Below, in pieces: positions 1 through 11,349 of a stretch of 64,000 bases of DNA. Within the stretch, counting starts at the first letter, position 1, and each line of letters begins with the position of its first letter. The position numbers were made by a program, and so were the translations under genes. The DNA lies in assembly GCA_034190875.2 (NCBI GenBank), contig CM067355.1:34045314-34109313 (forward strand), written 5' to 3'. Below the pieces are notes generated by a model. That model was not told the DNA's origin. It worked only from the letters and a program-made list of their open reading frames with translations, and ran no database searches. This DNA is from Urechis unicinctus (Eukaryota > Annelida > Polychaeta > Xenopneusta > Urechidae).

Positions 1-340
1 CGTAGCTTCCGCCTCGTCGTAAAGAAAAACATGGTGAGATGTGCTCATCGATGATGCCACCACGAACACAATGGTAATAGTAATCCATATCAGCTGAATG
101 CATCACTCGTGAATATAGGTGCACATTGTTCATTGCCACCAAAAGATGCGATGAAAGCAAATAACTGGCAAGGTTTTAGACGTTTAAGGTATCTGATTTC
201 CATTGAGGACGTAGCCATTTCGTTGAATACAATCATCGTCAAAGTGGACGTGCTGTCGGGCTATAACGGGTATTGTGCATCGGTAAGTAGGCTGCCCCCA
301 CAGTGAAAATGGTGCGACCTATGACTTGGTGATGGACTTA
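1..340. other. Non-coding DNA, nothing recognised
   Basis: A short open frame at 109-306 shows no domain, signal peptide or splice context and is not supported as a gene. I see no RNA gene or repeat before the GA tract. Confidence 0.5.
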
Positions 341-341
341 G

Positions 342-351
342 TGAGAGAGAG

Positions 352-430
<79 letters not shown>

Positions 431-433
431 AAG

Positions 434-496
<63 letters not shown>

Positions 497-512
497 AAGA
501 GGAGGAGAGAGT
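342..512. repeat. (GA)n microsatellite
   Basis: An almost pure GA dinucleotide tract with a few interruptions (GGG near 422-436, AAGAAAG near 492-500). The Arg-Glu and Ser-Leu frames read through it on the two strands are artefacts of the repeat. Confidence 0.97.
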
Positions 513-524
513 AAGAGAGAAGAG

Positions 525-845
525 AGAATAGACCTTCAAGAGTCAGAGTAAAGAGTGGGAGCTATTCAAAATAACCTGGCGCATATTTCACTAGGACTGA
601 TAATAATATGTATTGATTATACCAATGATATCAAGTGGCTTGTGGGCACCGGTCCTTAAGCAGACAAGAGAGAGAGAGAGAGAGAGATCTATCTATCTCT
701 GGAGAGAGAGAGAGAGAGATCACTGATTTATGTAGCCCTTCATGTCTTCAAGTGGGTGGCTATCAAAATAACCTTATGATAATACATGTATTGATTATAC
801 CAATGATATCAAGATGGGCACCGGATAAGCAGACAAGAACATACG
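525..845. repeat. Imperfect direct duplication around a second GA tract
   Basis: The block around 565-668 (CAAAATAACC, then TGTATTGATTATACCAATG, then the GGGCACCGG and AGCAGACAAGA strings) recurs at 762-840 with small indels. Interrupted GA tracts at 667-688 and 702-719 lie between the copies. This looks like a local duplication seeded at the microsatellite. Confidence 0.7.
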
Positions 846-879
846 GTATCAAGGCAAATAAATATACCTTATCATAACA

Positions 880-3350
880 TGATCAAATCCTGCACTTATA
901 TCAAGGCTATAGGCTTACTATGCCTATGATTATGAGCTATGAGTTCGTGCCAAGTTGAGCCGACGTTTTGGTCTGAGAAGCCAACTGTTTTCTCAGGTTA
1001 AGCTGACTAAAGGTTGTCAGTTCAAAGGTTTTGCTTAATAACCACTTATTGCCGATTGCATAGAGATAAGGTGGATTAGTAAGGAATGGTTAGTGTGAAC
1101 GCAAAACAAACACACACCTCACAGCCTTGTGAGACAATGTGATAATACTCGTTTAAGACTTGTAACTGGCGCAATTGCTATGAACAAAAAAAACAATCAA
1201 AGCTGTTAGATGTTAGTAATATGGCGGTTTCTTGAACCTATGGATACACGTCTTCCATGCTATGAATGAACCAATGAAAATAATATCATATATGATTTAT
1301 ATAAGGGATAACGAATGGTGATGTCCTCCGAGCTGTTGCTCGTAACCTCAAATGTAAGTGGCCACATGTTGAACACGGAGAGGTCAAAGTCGTTTACCAT
1401 ATTTTAATCCCACATTGTTTAGAACGATTCAAAGCAATATAAACCCAAAACTAACTGGTACTTCTCAACGGCTAAATATTTGCCATAAAATCGTAAGCGC
1501 TTTTGCATCATCAAGGTGAGAGGGCAGTTTATGCAGCACCATTAAAGTTTGAGCACGTGTCATTATCCAGGTATGATCTACACAAGAGCTGATAATGAAT
1601 GGTTTATGGGGGACAGAGAAAGACTAACGAGAAACACCTGACTCGTAGCTAAGATACATTATACAAATTACTATACTTATTCAGCCAATAAATTTATCTA
1701 CTTAAATGAATCAAACGGAATGTGTAGAACAGGTCAGTGTTGCGTCCTGACACTTATCACATGATAACTTAATCAACGGAGTGACTCAGTGATGAACGTG
1801 AACAGATTGTGTGTGGACCTTGCTTGAAATCAGAAAACCAGAGACACAAAGCTTAATGTAGGAAGCATAAAGGTGCCAGTCAGAATGGATGAATATCGTT
1901 GCTTGTGATGCCGAATCAAGCAGAGCCTAATTGTTCTTCCGGGTTAACTGACGTTATTAAGCAGAACCATGTGATTTGTTGAAGGTACAATTATAACAGT
2001 GATTAATTGAATGGTTACCATAGAGATTGAATCTGTTACAAAGATTCGAGCACTTATACGTGCACGCCTTTATTTACAACTTCTAGTGTGTACAAACTAA
2101 GCGTCACATTTCTTAAAACTAGCTTAACAGGAATGATTAGAAATTCAGTCACATAACAGCACACATTGACTCAGACAAAACACCAGGTTAAGGTTCGATA
2201 GTGTATATGCGTTTCATAATATCATGGATGACTATGGATAGCAGGGTTCAGGCTGTGAGTCATTTCGATATGGGATGGACTGGGCGCCGAGCTATTCAAC
2301 ACCGGAAAAACGCTTTGCAAAGTTTAGAATAAAGTGGATATAATCGACGCCTTGGCGGGTCAGATCAATGACATCTCGAGGTCACAGACAAACAACAGCG
2401 TGTAAAATTAGTCTTATCTGTCAACAGCTACTTGCTGGACCATGTAGGGGTCTACTCCATCTACAACGAGTCATCCAACGAAACTAATGTGGTACTTATA
2501 TGATGGACAAAAGCTCCATCGGTATATTTTATTGATAATAATGAAGGGTAATCTATTTATTGTCTCGTAGTTTACAAAATCCCATTTGTCACACATAATG
2601 ATATAACGGGAGGGTTATTTGTAACAGCTGTGATCTGGGTGGACAAATACTGACATACAAATAGCATCCTTTGGACACCAGTGAAGGTGAACAAACACTT
2701 TACTGATAACGCAACTAGAACAAGTGGGATCAGAACCTGATTTCTGCATCAGGATTCATGAATTATCTTTGAGATGGTACTAATATCAATTATTGGGGAT
2801 AAACCTGCGTAAAGGGACCCTCAAAGCAGAAATAATGTGAATGGATATTGATATTCAACCTGTAATCAGCCGTTATGTGCGGTAGCTTAGGACTTAGTGA
2901 TGTGTCATTTGAGCTGAATATCTCCTAAGAAGATCATACGAAAGTTACACAGACTCATGTGGAAACAAAAATCACCAAGGAACCAAGAGTATAAAAAGAC
3001 GAGGGAAAATGTTTCTATGGTAGAAAAAGAACTTCAGTTGGCTGGAGTCAAGTTGTGTTTGGCGGGAGACGAACATAACCACAAACGAGTTATCTAGACG
3101 TAATATAAATATGACGCAGTTTAAGATAATATATTCGTTCTGGTTCGAAAATAACGCATGCCTTTGTCAGTTCTAGACCAAAAGAGAGATGTTGCAACAT
3201 TCATTTTCAAAGAACCGAAGTTATACATCTTCAAATTCATGATAAATATGTCTCAATGCTATTGACTGTATTACGCGGTCCTACATCATTCTGAGCCAAA
3301 TGGGATACACTGGAATATCAACCCCACCCTTACTAGCATAGTGGGTAAGT
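880..3350. other. 2.5 kb of non-coding DNA, nothing recognised
   Basis: I see no long open frame, RNA gene, tandem repeat or recognisable transposon protein on either strand. Stops are dense in all frames. It could be intergenic or intronic. Confidence 0.5.
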
Positions 3351-3356
3351 GAGGGA

Positions 3357-3372
3357 GGGGGGGGGGGGGGGG
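3357..3372. repeat. Poly-G tract
   Basis: A run of 16 G in a longer purine/G-rich stretch, immediately upstream of the left LTR. Its position resembles a polypurine tract, but the run itself is a homopolymer. Confidence 0.9.
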
Positions 3373-3385
3373 ATGAGAGGGGGGA

Positions 3386-3486
3386 TGGCAAGAGGCTCTA
3401 TGTATCATGCACGATGTACGACATGTAGCGGATATTAAACGATACCAATTTCGGTTTGGCTGGCCATGTGAGTCTGTCGTCTGTTA
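3386..3486 (+). repeat. Left LTR (about 101 bp, 5' part shortened)
   Basis: It matches the right LTR over CTCTATGTATCATGCACG, ATGTACGACAT, GGATATTAAAC and GGCCATGTGAGTCTGTCG with scattered substitutions. The first part is about 12 bases shorter than in the right LTR. Substitutions between the two LTRs indicate that insertion was not recent. Confidence 0.8.
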
Positions 3487-3649
3487 TGGCGGCAGCTAGT
3501 GGTAAATCAGCCTAAAAAGGCCGATTTAAACGTCAACACCCACTCCAACATCAAGTGCCAACAGCAACAGTGTAAACGACAGGATTAAGTGACTCTTGTA
3601 ACTCTAGAGTGGCTATAGACGTGAGTGAATCGCGGGAAACAGAGCGAGC

Positions 3650-3860
3650 GATAATAGAGAACTTTGCTAGAAACACGTAGTGGCGTAGTTAATAGAGAAC
3701 TTTGCTAGAAACAGTGACGTTGTTGAGGAGAACGACTGAATCGTCCCAGTGAGAGCGATAATAGAACTTAGCTAGAAACAGTGGCGTAGTTCAGTGAAAC
3801 GGCTGAATAGTGTTGATAATAGAGAACTTCATAGAAACAGTGGCCAGTTCAGCAAGACAT
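3650..3860 (+). repeat. Diverged tandem repeats in the retroelement leader
   Basis: Four imperfect copies of a motif like AATAGAGAACTTTGCTAGAA, followed by ACAGTGGCGTAGTTCAG, occur at irregular 40-75 base spacing between the left LTR and the gag-like frame. Leader repeats occur in some LTR elements. No function can be read from the sequence. Confidence 0.65.
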
Positions 3861-4114
3861 TGTTCAGGCGTGAGCGGCGAACGAGTGAACAAAACACATG
3901 AACAGTGACAATAACGTTGTTTAAGCTCATTTGTCGCCAGTGTAAGCACCCAGAACTCACTCATCAAATCATCAAAGAACTGTGCTTAGTACTATACCCT
4001 GTGTGCCATAGAAACCCGGCTTAGGGAAGTGAAACGCTAGTAGTACTTGTGAAGCTATGCCAAACCTGAGCTCACCGCACCAGTGTTCGCTACATCGCGC
4101 ACAAAACTAGAACA

Positions 4115-4387
4115 ATGGCTAGTCGGAAGTCAAACAAAGAAGCCCCGAAGTTTGAATTCGCGATGAAGGCATACCTTGTCCAACGCTTCGGCCTGTGGAA
4201 ACAACGCATAAAGCTATACGCCAAGACTGAAGGCATCAAAGACCAAGATCTGGCACCACACATCCAGCAAGCCTTGGACGACGATGGTCTAAAAATCTGC
4301 AACAGCTTTCAGATGACGAAGCGGCAGCACCAGACACCATTTTCGCGAAGTTTGAAGACCGGCTCAACATCTCCAAACCCAAGATGA
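4115..4387 (+). pseudogene. Gag-like fragment of the Ty3/Gypsy element
   Basis: A 90-codon frame starts at an ATG about 630 bases after the left LTR. It is lysine-rich at the N-terminus with an aromatic and basic segment (YLVQRFGLWKQRIKLYAK). Its position and composition fit the start of a retrotransposon Gag, which packages element RNA. The frame stops after about 90 residues, where a capsid domain would be expected to continue, and no zinc knuckle is visible. Assignment rests mainly on position between the LTR and the RT fragments. Confidence 0.5.
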
Positions 4388-5224
4388 ACTGTAGCCACAA
4401 CGAGAGCGACTGGACAACTCACCGCTTCTACATCGTAGATGTACCAGGTCCAGCAGCCTGTTGGCTACCATGCAACGGCAGAAGCCTTAAGCTGAGATTC
4501 CATAAACGCGGAATGCGTAATGCGTATGCGTAATGCGCAAATGTATGCGTTATACGTCATCGTTTGGTATGATTCCTTACATACGTATAAGTAAAATATG
4601 GCGAACCAGTCAAAGTTGCCACTCGCGTTGTTGCAAATAGACTGATCGCAAAGTCATATAAACTGCAAAAGTGGAAAAAGCACCAACATAAAAGGAAGCA
4701 TCGGGGCTGGGCTCATAGCATTATTACATATACGGTTTGAGCAAGAAGCGTATCCTAATTTAGTCAGCTAGTTACACGTGCACGCTGATAGAGAGAAGTT
4801 CAGAGAATGTTTCAGGCTGACCAGGCAACAGTTTGCATAACGCTGGGTGTTGGCGAACCAATTAAATAAACTCTTAACGTGTTTTGTCGCTCACGAACCC
4901 TTCGACATTTTTAGACTTGTGGACCAACTAACCCGCTTTCTCTCGGGAAAGCCCATTCCATGACGCCACAATCTGGATTCCCCCATCCGTTTCTGCATTC
5001 GCAATCGTGCCAATCGCTACATGGAGCGATTCTTTTTGTCGGATACGCAGCCCCATGCGTTGTCGTATTCGCAGACGGACATATGGAATCACTACGTGCT
5101 TTTGCCTGTTATCGATTTTTGTCGGATTCGGATGACTGATGACGCATTACGCATTATGCGTATATGGAATCTCAGCTTTAGGGCTAGTAACCGTCAACTG
5201 TGCCATCAGCGCACCTCCAACAGA

Positions 5225-5513
5225 CTCACCCCAACAAGGGAAAAACATTAACTCGGTAGAAGATATGAACGAACTATATCCGAAACAGTTCGACCGCATA
5301 GGAAAACTACCAGGAAAAGTCAAAAGATACCTCAACGACGGAGCGATACCGTCAAAAGATCCACCTCGCAAATATTCTAGCCACATCAAGGACAAGCTAA
5401 AATCAGAGCTAGATCGCATGGAGTCCTTAGGTGTCATTGCCAAGGTACGAGAACATGCCGACTGGCACAGCAGCTTCATTATCAGTATCAAGATCCCTAC
5501 GCTTGTGCCTTGA
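5225..5513 (+). pseudogene. Reverse transcriptase N-terminal fragment (Ty3/Gypsy)
   Basis: The reading around 5265-5500 has the Ty3/Gypsy signature preceding the RT palm: F-x-x-I-G-K-L-P-G, a PPR-like element, and then ELDRMESLGVIAKV followed by a D-W-H-S-S block. In intact elements this continues into the palm with the first catalytic aspartate. Here the frame ends at 5511-5513, and the next recognisable RT block lies about 150 bases on in another frame, so the middle of RT is deleted and shifted. No start codon is claimed. Confidence 0.75.
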
Positions 5514-5639
5514 CCCTAAAAAGTAAACACCAAAGCAGGATACTGGAGCGTGGAGCTTGAGAGGAGAGCCAAATTCTCACAACGTTCCGAACGCCACATG
5601 GGAAGTATAAGTTCTAACGTCTACCATTCGGGCTAAGTG

Positions 5640-6025
5640 TAAGCAAAGATCTCTTCCAGGAGAAAGTCGACCACATCTTGGAGAACTGCCAAGGCACCAT
5701 CGGAATGGCCGATGACATCGCTGTGTTAGGAAAGACGGAGGAAGAACACGATCGAAACCTACTTACCTTGATGGAAGAAGCAAAGAAAAACGGAATTGTG
5801 TTCAACAGCGAGAAATGCACCATCAAGCAGACACAAATCGAATACTTCGGCATGGTATTCAGTATCAATGGGATGAAACCAGACAGCAATAAGATAGCTG
5901 ACCTCCAAGCCATACCGACCCCAACCTCAAAAACGGAGCTACAAGAGTTCCTAGGCTTGGTAACATTTCTATCTCCATTCATCGAGAATCTTTCCGCTCA
6001 GCCACCAGAGCAGATCCCGTCCTGA
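5640..6025 (+). pseudogene. Reverse transcriptase palm and connection fragment
   Basis: Reading through 5660-5990 gives the RT active-site block MADDIAVLG near 5705 (the YxDD-box equivalent), then E-E-H-D-R-N-L, then the conserved FNSEKC block, then an E-Y-F-G-M-V-F-S box, and finally ELQEFLGLVTFLSPFI, the usual start of the RT-RNase H connection in Ty3/Gypsy elements. RNase H should follow. Instead the text moves within a few codons to sequence typical of the region just before integrase, so RNase H appears deleted. Confidence 0.8.
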
Positions 6026-6304
6026 ATGAGCTGAGTGACATCATCTTCACAGGATGGCCCGACGAACAACGGGAGCTACCAACCAGCTTACGATCCTTCT
6101 GGTCCTACCGAGATGAACTGTCGATCGATGATGGACTGATCATGAAAGGAGATCGTGTGTTCATACCTGAACCACAGCGCAAGAGCGTCCTACAAAATCT
6201 CCACACCGGGCACATGGGAATCGTGAAAACCCAGCTACGTGCAAAGCGGGATGTATACTGGCCTCGCATCAATGAAGTCATCGAGAGGATGTGCAAAGAC
6301 CGGT
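6026..6304 (+). pseudogene. Integrase N-terminal zinc-binding region (broken)
   Basis: The segment contains D-E-L-S-I-D-D-G-L-I, then V-F-I-P-E-P-Q-R, then an H-T-G-H-M-G-I-V-K-T block with V-Y-W-P-R-I. This is the H-H half of the HHCC zinc-binding module preceding the Ty3/Gypsy integrase core. The C-x-x-C half is missing because the sequence is interrupted after about 6300. It precedes the core fragment at 6655-7208. Confidence 0.75.
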
Positions 6305-6655
6305 GGAACGATTGTTTTGCACTCGAAATACACACAATTTTGAAGGCGAAATTTAGTCTTCATTAACCTTTAATAACTATCGCATCGCAACCAGTACAAT
6401 GTATGTAACATTTAAAAAAGGTATCTTACCTCTCTGGGTACCTCCTATCATTGTCGCATCCAAAGACAGCGCACCGATGAGACATTTTCAAGAAACTTTC
6501 AAAGAGTTGGTAATATCTCCGATCAGCTGATGTGGTAAACAAATGGCGATATAGAGTAACTCACCAGAGGGCGCCACTGGTGGCCGAATTCCTTCCCAAA
6601 ATGCACCGCGCAGCGCTTCGCTCGATGTATGTATTTGCGAAGAAGACTATGCGAG
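6305..6655. other. Probable insertion splitting the integrase zinc finger
   Basis: About 350 bases with no similarity to integrase lie between the H-x-x-x-H half of the zinc module and the T-D-T-P-G-R-P-W-S block that normally follows shortly after C-x-x-C. The simplest reading is a secondary insertion. I did not find convincing terminal inverted repeats or a target duplication, so the boundaries are approximate and the insert type is unknown. Confidence 0.5.
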
Positions 6656-7360
6656 GAGTCACGAAGGGCCCAGACGTCAGAAACGATGATACCGACAGAC
6701 ACACCCGGTCGCCCATGGAGCGTAATCGGGACAGACATATTCCAGATTGGCGAAGATCACTACCTTATAGTGACTGATTATTACACCAAGTTTCCTCTCG
6801 TGGACAAACTGCCGAAACACTCAACATCTGAAGCAGTTGCTAACATCATGCGCAAGTACTGGCATATTTGGCATACCCGACATCGTCCGATCTGACAACG
6901 GGCCCCAGTATGTGGGGCAAGCATTTGTCAAACTGGCAGAAGAATATGGCCGTACCACATCATCACCCAGATACCCACAGTCAAACGGCTTCATCGAACG
7001 GCAGATTGGGACAGTAAAGCCTAGGATAAAGAAAGCCATGAAGACAGGAGAGGACTGGAACCTAGCGCTATTGAGGCTACGTACAACACCGCTGACCAAT
7101 AAACTGGACAGTCCAGCAGAGCTCATGTTCCAGCGACGAATCAGAGACTCTCTACCTACTAAGATTCGGGAAGTGGTTGCCGGCGGTTGTGAAAGCCAAA
7201 GCACCTGAGCCCAGGAGCTGCATCATCGAGACACCCACTGGGCAGACGCTACGACGAAATCGTGTCCACATAAAGGAGAGTCGTGCCTCACGCACGGATG
7301 ATGACAGCAGTTCCGAGAGCAACGCACAACACCGAGAAGTGAGCGCAGGCGTCACCTGAG
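6655..7360 (+). pseudogene. Integrase catalytic core and C-terminus (frameshifted)
   Basis: Two overlapping frames together show a D,D-35-E integrase core. The first aspartate is in I-G-T-D-I-F near 6730, the second in V-R-S-D-N-G-P-Q near 6890, and the glutamate in N-G-F-I-E-R near 6990. The switch between frames near 6850 is a frameshift. Past the core, F-Q-R-R-I-R-D-S-L-P and a P-E-P-R-S motif with a T-P-T-G-Q-T block match the C-terminal part of Ty3/Gypsy polyproteins. Integrase inserts element DNA into the host genome. This copy is broken. Confidence 0.82.
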
Positions 7361-7520
7361 ACACCCCCACAGCGTGCTGGAAAGGAGCACACTAGCAGCG
7401 ATGTGAAAACTCACACATCAAGAAGCGGTCGCGAGATACGCATCCCGAGCCGCCACCAGAATTAGAAACACCAGAATCTCTAGCTCTTATGTTTATGATT
7501 GTAATACATGCTTTTCATAG

Positions 7521-7530
7521 AAAAGGGGGA
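7521..7530 (+). promoter_or_regulatory. Polypurine tract
   Basis: AAAAGGGGGA lies directly before the TG at the start of the right LTR. In LTR retrotransposons such a tract primes plus-strand DNA synthesis. Its exact abutment to the LTR supports the right boundary. Confidence 0.7.
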
Positions 7531-7644
7531 TGTGATATAATGCATATATCTAGCTCTATGTATCATGCACGATGTACGACATCTAGTGGATATTAAACAA
7601 TACCACTTCCGGTTTGGTTGGCCATGTGAGTCTGTCGTCTGTTA
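7531..7644 (+). repeat. Right LTR (about 114 bp)
   Basis: It begins TGTGATATAATGC and matches the left LTR from CTCTATGTATCATGCACG to TCTGTCGTCTGTTA. The end is placed where similarity to the left LTR stops. It is unusually short for a Gypsy LTR, but both copies agree on the right end. Confidence 0.78.
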
Positions 7645-8170
7645 CTGACAACGAAGCATACGTGAGAAATGGGTACCTCTGATATGAAGGAACAACTATA
7701 TAATCCAATAATTCGAATTGCTCGGACACAAATCAACTTAAAATGAGTCACAATCGCGTAAATTCACTTAAAATCTGTGGTTTTCATGACTGCTTCTACT
7801 CTACGTTAGACACTATATTCGGGAAAGCGAGTCTGATTGTGAATTGGTACACCATTTTAATTCATATGGATTGTCAAGTTTCACTGCTTATATTTGAATG
7901 CGGTTCTTTATAGCCATCAGATGACCCTTATAGCCTCGATAAGACAATGCTGAAATAAACCGAGCGATAATACACGAACACAGGGGAATGCGCGTTCATA
8001 TTAATTTCATTGGTAATTAGAATGTTCTTTTGATTATAAGTTGGATGGCGGTTTTCAGCATTGTCGTATCAAAGCGATGGAGGGTACTACATACATCAAG
8101 AGGAGACTTTATTTCAGTCGTCTTTCGGAACTGATCAACAAAAAGCACATTTAGCGTGAGTTAAAAGCAC
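7645..8170. other. Non-coding DNA, nothing recognised
   Basis: AT-rich sequence between the LTR element and the tandemly duplicated region, with no supported gene or repeat. Confidence 0.45.
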
Positions 8171-8184
8171 CTACTGACAAAGAA

Positions 8185-9330
8185 ACTTTGTTCTACCTTT
8201 TTGAGGAAAGGGGTGTCTATCTTCTTTCAACAAGTCACTTGATTCTCATCAAATATTTCGACCCAGCGCAAATCAGTCACGCTGTATGCGGAAATCTGAA
8301 ACATGACGCAGAGTCAGAAAATGTAATCATCCCAATTTATGAATGACAAACACTATTGTCCGTTTTACACTATTACACTAAAAAGATTATATGTTTTGAA
8401 TCTACATAATCGGCATATATATATAGATCTCAGCGTTGATGACCACATTAAAGACTACACCACATCAAATCAAATATGGTAGATGTAAATATAGTGTCTA
8501 GTCGCGACCAAGTAGGCTCATCAAGACCAATGTCGGTGTTAAATTAGTACCCGGGGTAGGTGCATATTGATTTTTTAACTAAACTCACGAAAACACGCCA
8601 CCAAATGCGTATTTACAGTTGGAGGACGACACTTATTGACAAACTATGAAGGTTTATCTTACCTTTTTGAGGAATCAGGTGTCGATCGTCTTTCAACAAG
8701 TCAGTTGATTCTCATCAAATATTTCGACTAGCGTAAGTCAGGTGCCGTTGAGGAAATCTAAAACATGACGCAGAGTCAGACAATGATATTATCCCATTTG
8801 ACGTATAATAAGCACCATTGTCCGTTTTACACAGCAAAGAGAGAAGTTTCAATGATAAATTATATGTTTTGGATCTACAAACTCGGGATATATACAAACT
8901 AAGAAGGCCCGGCAAGACCAACTTAGCCGTGAAATTGCTACCTGTGGTAGTTTTTCAATTCATTGGTTGGAAGTGGGCGGAGTTTGCGTGACAAAACCCG
9001 AATACTATTCGCATTTACTTACGCCATTCAATGCATTAAGTTTTTAAACAAGATCAGTGGCTGTTTTCAAGTTGGCCACATCAATAGATTGGCGTTGATA
9101 GAGCGCTCCTAATTCAAAGCGAAAGCTACCTTTGAGTAATTATTTTAAGTTGAACTCAACAGGAACAAAATCAGAAAAAGCTGAAAACGCATATGTATGA
9201 GTGGGTTGACTGCGCTATCAGGCAAATATGAGGGTTTGTCTTACCTTTTGGATAATTGAGGTGGCGATCTTCTTTCAACGAGGCACTTCGTTCTCTTTGC
9301 AATTACTTTGATCAAGTGAATGAGAGCAAG
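8185..9330. repeat. Old tandem duplication, two to three diverged copies
   Basis: A block starting TACCTTTTTGAGGAA and running through TTTCAACAAGTCA, TTGATTCTCATCAAATATTT, ACATGACGCAGAGTCAGA and TTGTCCGTTTTACAC occurs near 8193-8400 and again near 8657-8900. A shorter third copy begins near 9240 (TTACCTTTTGGATAATTGAG). The shared GGCAAGACCAA-type string at 8520 and 8910 shows each copy is roughly 460-580 bp. No protein is encoded. The family is unrecognised. Confidence 0.75.
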
Positions 9331-9489
9331 AGGAGTGTTCGGGCAGCAGATCTTGTCCGAATGAACCGACCACGTATATCTCAAGGTATATGTATCTTAC
9401 CAGCCGCGCTGACAAACGACATCTCGAGTATCTCTCATCTGCTCATTAATACACAGGGACCGTCTCAGGGTTATCACTAAGGTCATCAT

Positions 9490-11100
9490 GAAGACCCCAC
9501 ACATACTGAAATGTTGCATAAATGGGTAACATTGATGGCTGTGTCGCCAGGTAGGTCTTTAATGATGGTGAAATAGCGGCATGACAGACAAGCCAAATAC
9601 AACCGGTCCTTGACTCTCATTCATTGCTGCGCACGTATCCACCTCAGGCCACTTTCCTCGCCCCTGACGGTTGTTGACGATCTTTTATCGCCATCTACAG
9701 TGCAGACAGGAAGGATCGAGACTGTGAGAGTCAATATTTGTGTGCTGCTAGTTCTACCCCTGAACGGCCACTTTATCTACTAAACATTTTAGGAAAATAA
9801 ATCCGACCCATTCGTATACTTGGCCATTAAAAAAGAAATAGCGACCCATTGCTAAACTGACAGTCATAAATACCTTCCTATTCGTAGAGCGAAAAGACAC
9901 CAAAAACAGCGGCAAGACCCTATACTAACCTTCACATAGGGAGAACATCCCTATATCCCCGAGGGTAGGTAAGGAGGAGGGGTGACGGGTGGTTGTATGC
10001 ATTTGATAATGCAGAAGCGATCAGCGATACGTAGCAGTTGCTAGAGGCCCGGTAGTCGTTATCTCGTTATCTGCGTTATGCAGGCGCTTGGTCTCGTCCA
10101 TTATGAACACACAACCTAGCTCGCATGCAGTAGCTTAATGCATACTATAGGGCTTAGTATAGGGGGCGTAATGATGTCAGAATTGACCATATATATTATT
10201 TCAGGTGAGAGTTGTGAGTCGGCACCCCATTTATATTCCCTACCCATACCTATCCCTACCCATGCACCATCATTTTTGCCATTTTCGTCGATTCGACGTT
10301 GATGGATCGATCCACAGCTTTCTATGTGGATACAACATTGTGGAATCCACATGGATTTTACGTAGATATTGGTGGATCCATCTATCCACTTAAATTCCAC
10401 ATGATTCCCACTTGTTGCGCCCAACATCTGACCACATATAGAGACAGGATTAATCCTGGGCTGGTGCAAAGTGCATTTTATTGTCATTGTTGTATTAAAT
10501 GTGACACATTTTGTTCTTAATATAGTTTTCATTGTTTCACAAACAGCATGGTAACATCGCGACAAGGTACTGCTCTAATGTTCAGCCTTTACGGAACAAC
10601 AATCCGCCTGAGGTGTGTCATCAATTAAGGAATGTTTTGGGTGCCCGCTGATATTGCTGTTACAATTGCCAGATTTAACCCCATCACCGTGAGAAAATCA
10701 TTTTCAACTGCGTAAGCAGAAGTTGACACACTTGCAGGTGATCTACGTCAAGTGCCCTACCTGGACGCTGTGAAGTCGTTTGATCAAAGGTCCGGAAGTG
10801 CATATTGGGGTCTGTGTGATAAATATCGCTTTCAACAGACAGCACTTGTGAATACCTGTCATCTGGGATGCATTTTGTTGGACAGTAGCCTTAAGCCGTG
10901 AGTTAGGAGTAGGTCTCCCCTGAGGGATGTTTCAATAGACACTGCTGAATATTCATACACTAGAGACCCACATCATAGAAACACTGACCACTATCCCGAT
11001 TGCATTATAACGATTCTGAGTGGAGTTACTCTGACATCATGTATTCATTTCAATAAATAAATTGAACAGATCTATGTTTTAATAAGGTCATACAGTCACA
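9490..11100. other. 1.6 kb of non-coding DNA, nothing recognised
   Basis: Short overlapping frames on both strands at 10116-10565 are shadows of one another over a stretch rich in GTGGA and TCCAC words. No family is recognisable. Confidence 0.45.
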
Positions 11101-11114
11101 CTTACAATTACAGA

Positions 11115-11345
11115 GCATAATTAAATTAATATCATTGACATCTTTATTAACATAACCACCATCAACATCATCATCTTCAATATGTTTTGAATCTACATAT
11201 TTCGGATAGACGTGGTATCAATGCTGTTGAACCTAATTAAAATTTATTTCATTGACATCTTTATTAACTTAACCACCATCAACACCATTATGTTCATAAA
11301 TATTATAATAATTCATCATTTTTGTCATCATCTTCAATATCCTGA
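11115..11345. repeat. Tandem duplication of about 115 bp
   Basis: CATTGACATCTTTATTAAC followed by ACCACCATCAACA and a terminal TCATCTTCAATAT occurs twice (about 11135-11182 and 11250-11342), the second copy with an internal insertion. It is a simple local duplication. Confidence 0.7.
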
Positions 11346-11349
11346 TACG

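Larger units (their letters stand above)
3386..7644 (+). mobile_element. Degenerate Ty3/Gypsy-type LTR retrotransposon
   Basis: Two related direct repeats of about 100-114 bp bracket gag-like and pol-like fragments in the order gag, RT, integrase zinc finger, integrase core. That order is the Ty3/Gypsy one. A purine tract ending AAAAGGGGGA lies directly before the right LTR, and a TGG-initial stretch that could be a tRNA primer-binding site follows the left LTR. The element is about 4.3 kb. Part of RT and all of RNase H appear deleted, frames are broken in several places, and foreign DNA seems to interrupt the integrase region. I see no matching target-site duplication, so the flanks may be rearranged. 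It should be non-autonomous. Confidence 0.85.

Noticed and set aside
10116-10565. 149-codon minus-strand gene
   Set aside because: Overlapping plus-strand frames of similar quality and a GTGGA/TCCAC-rich, partly self-complementary sequence suggest a chance open stretch.
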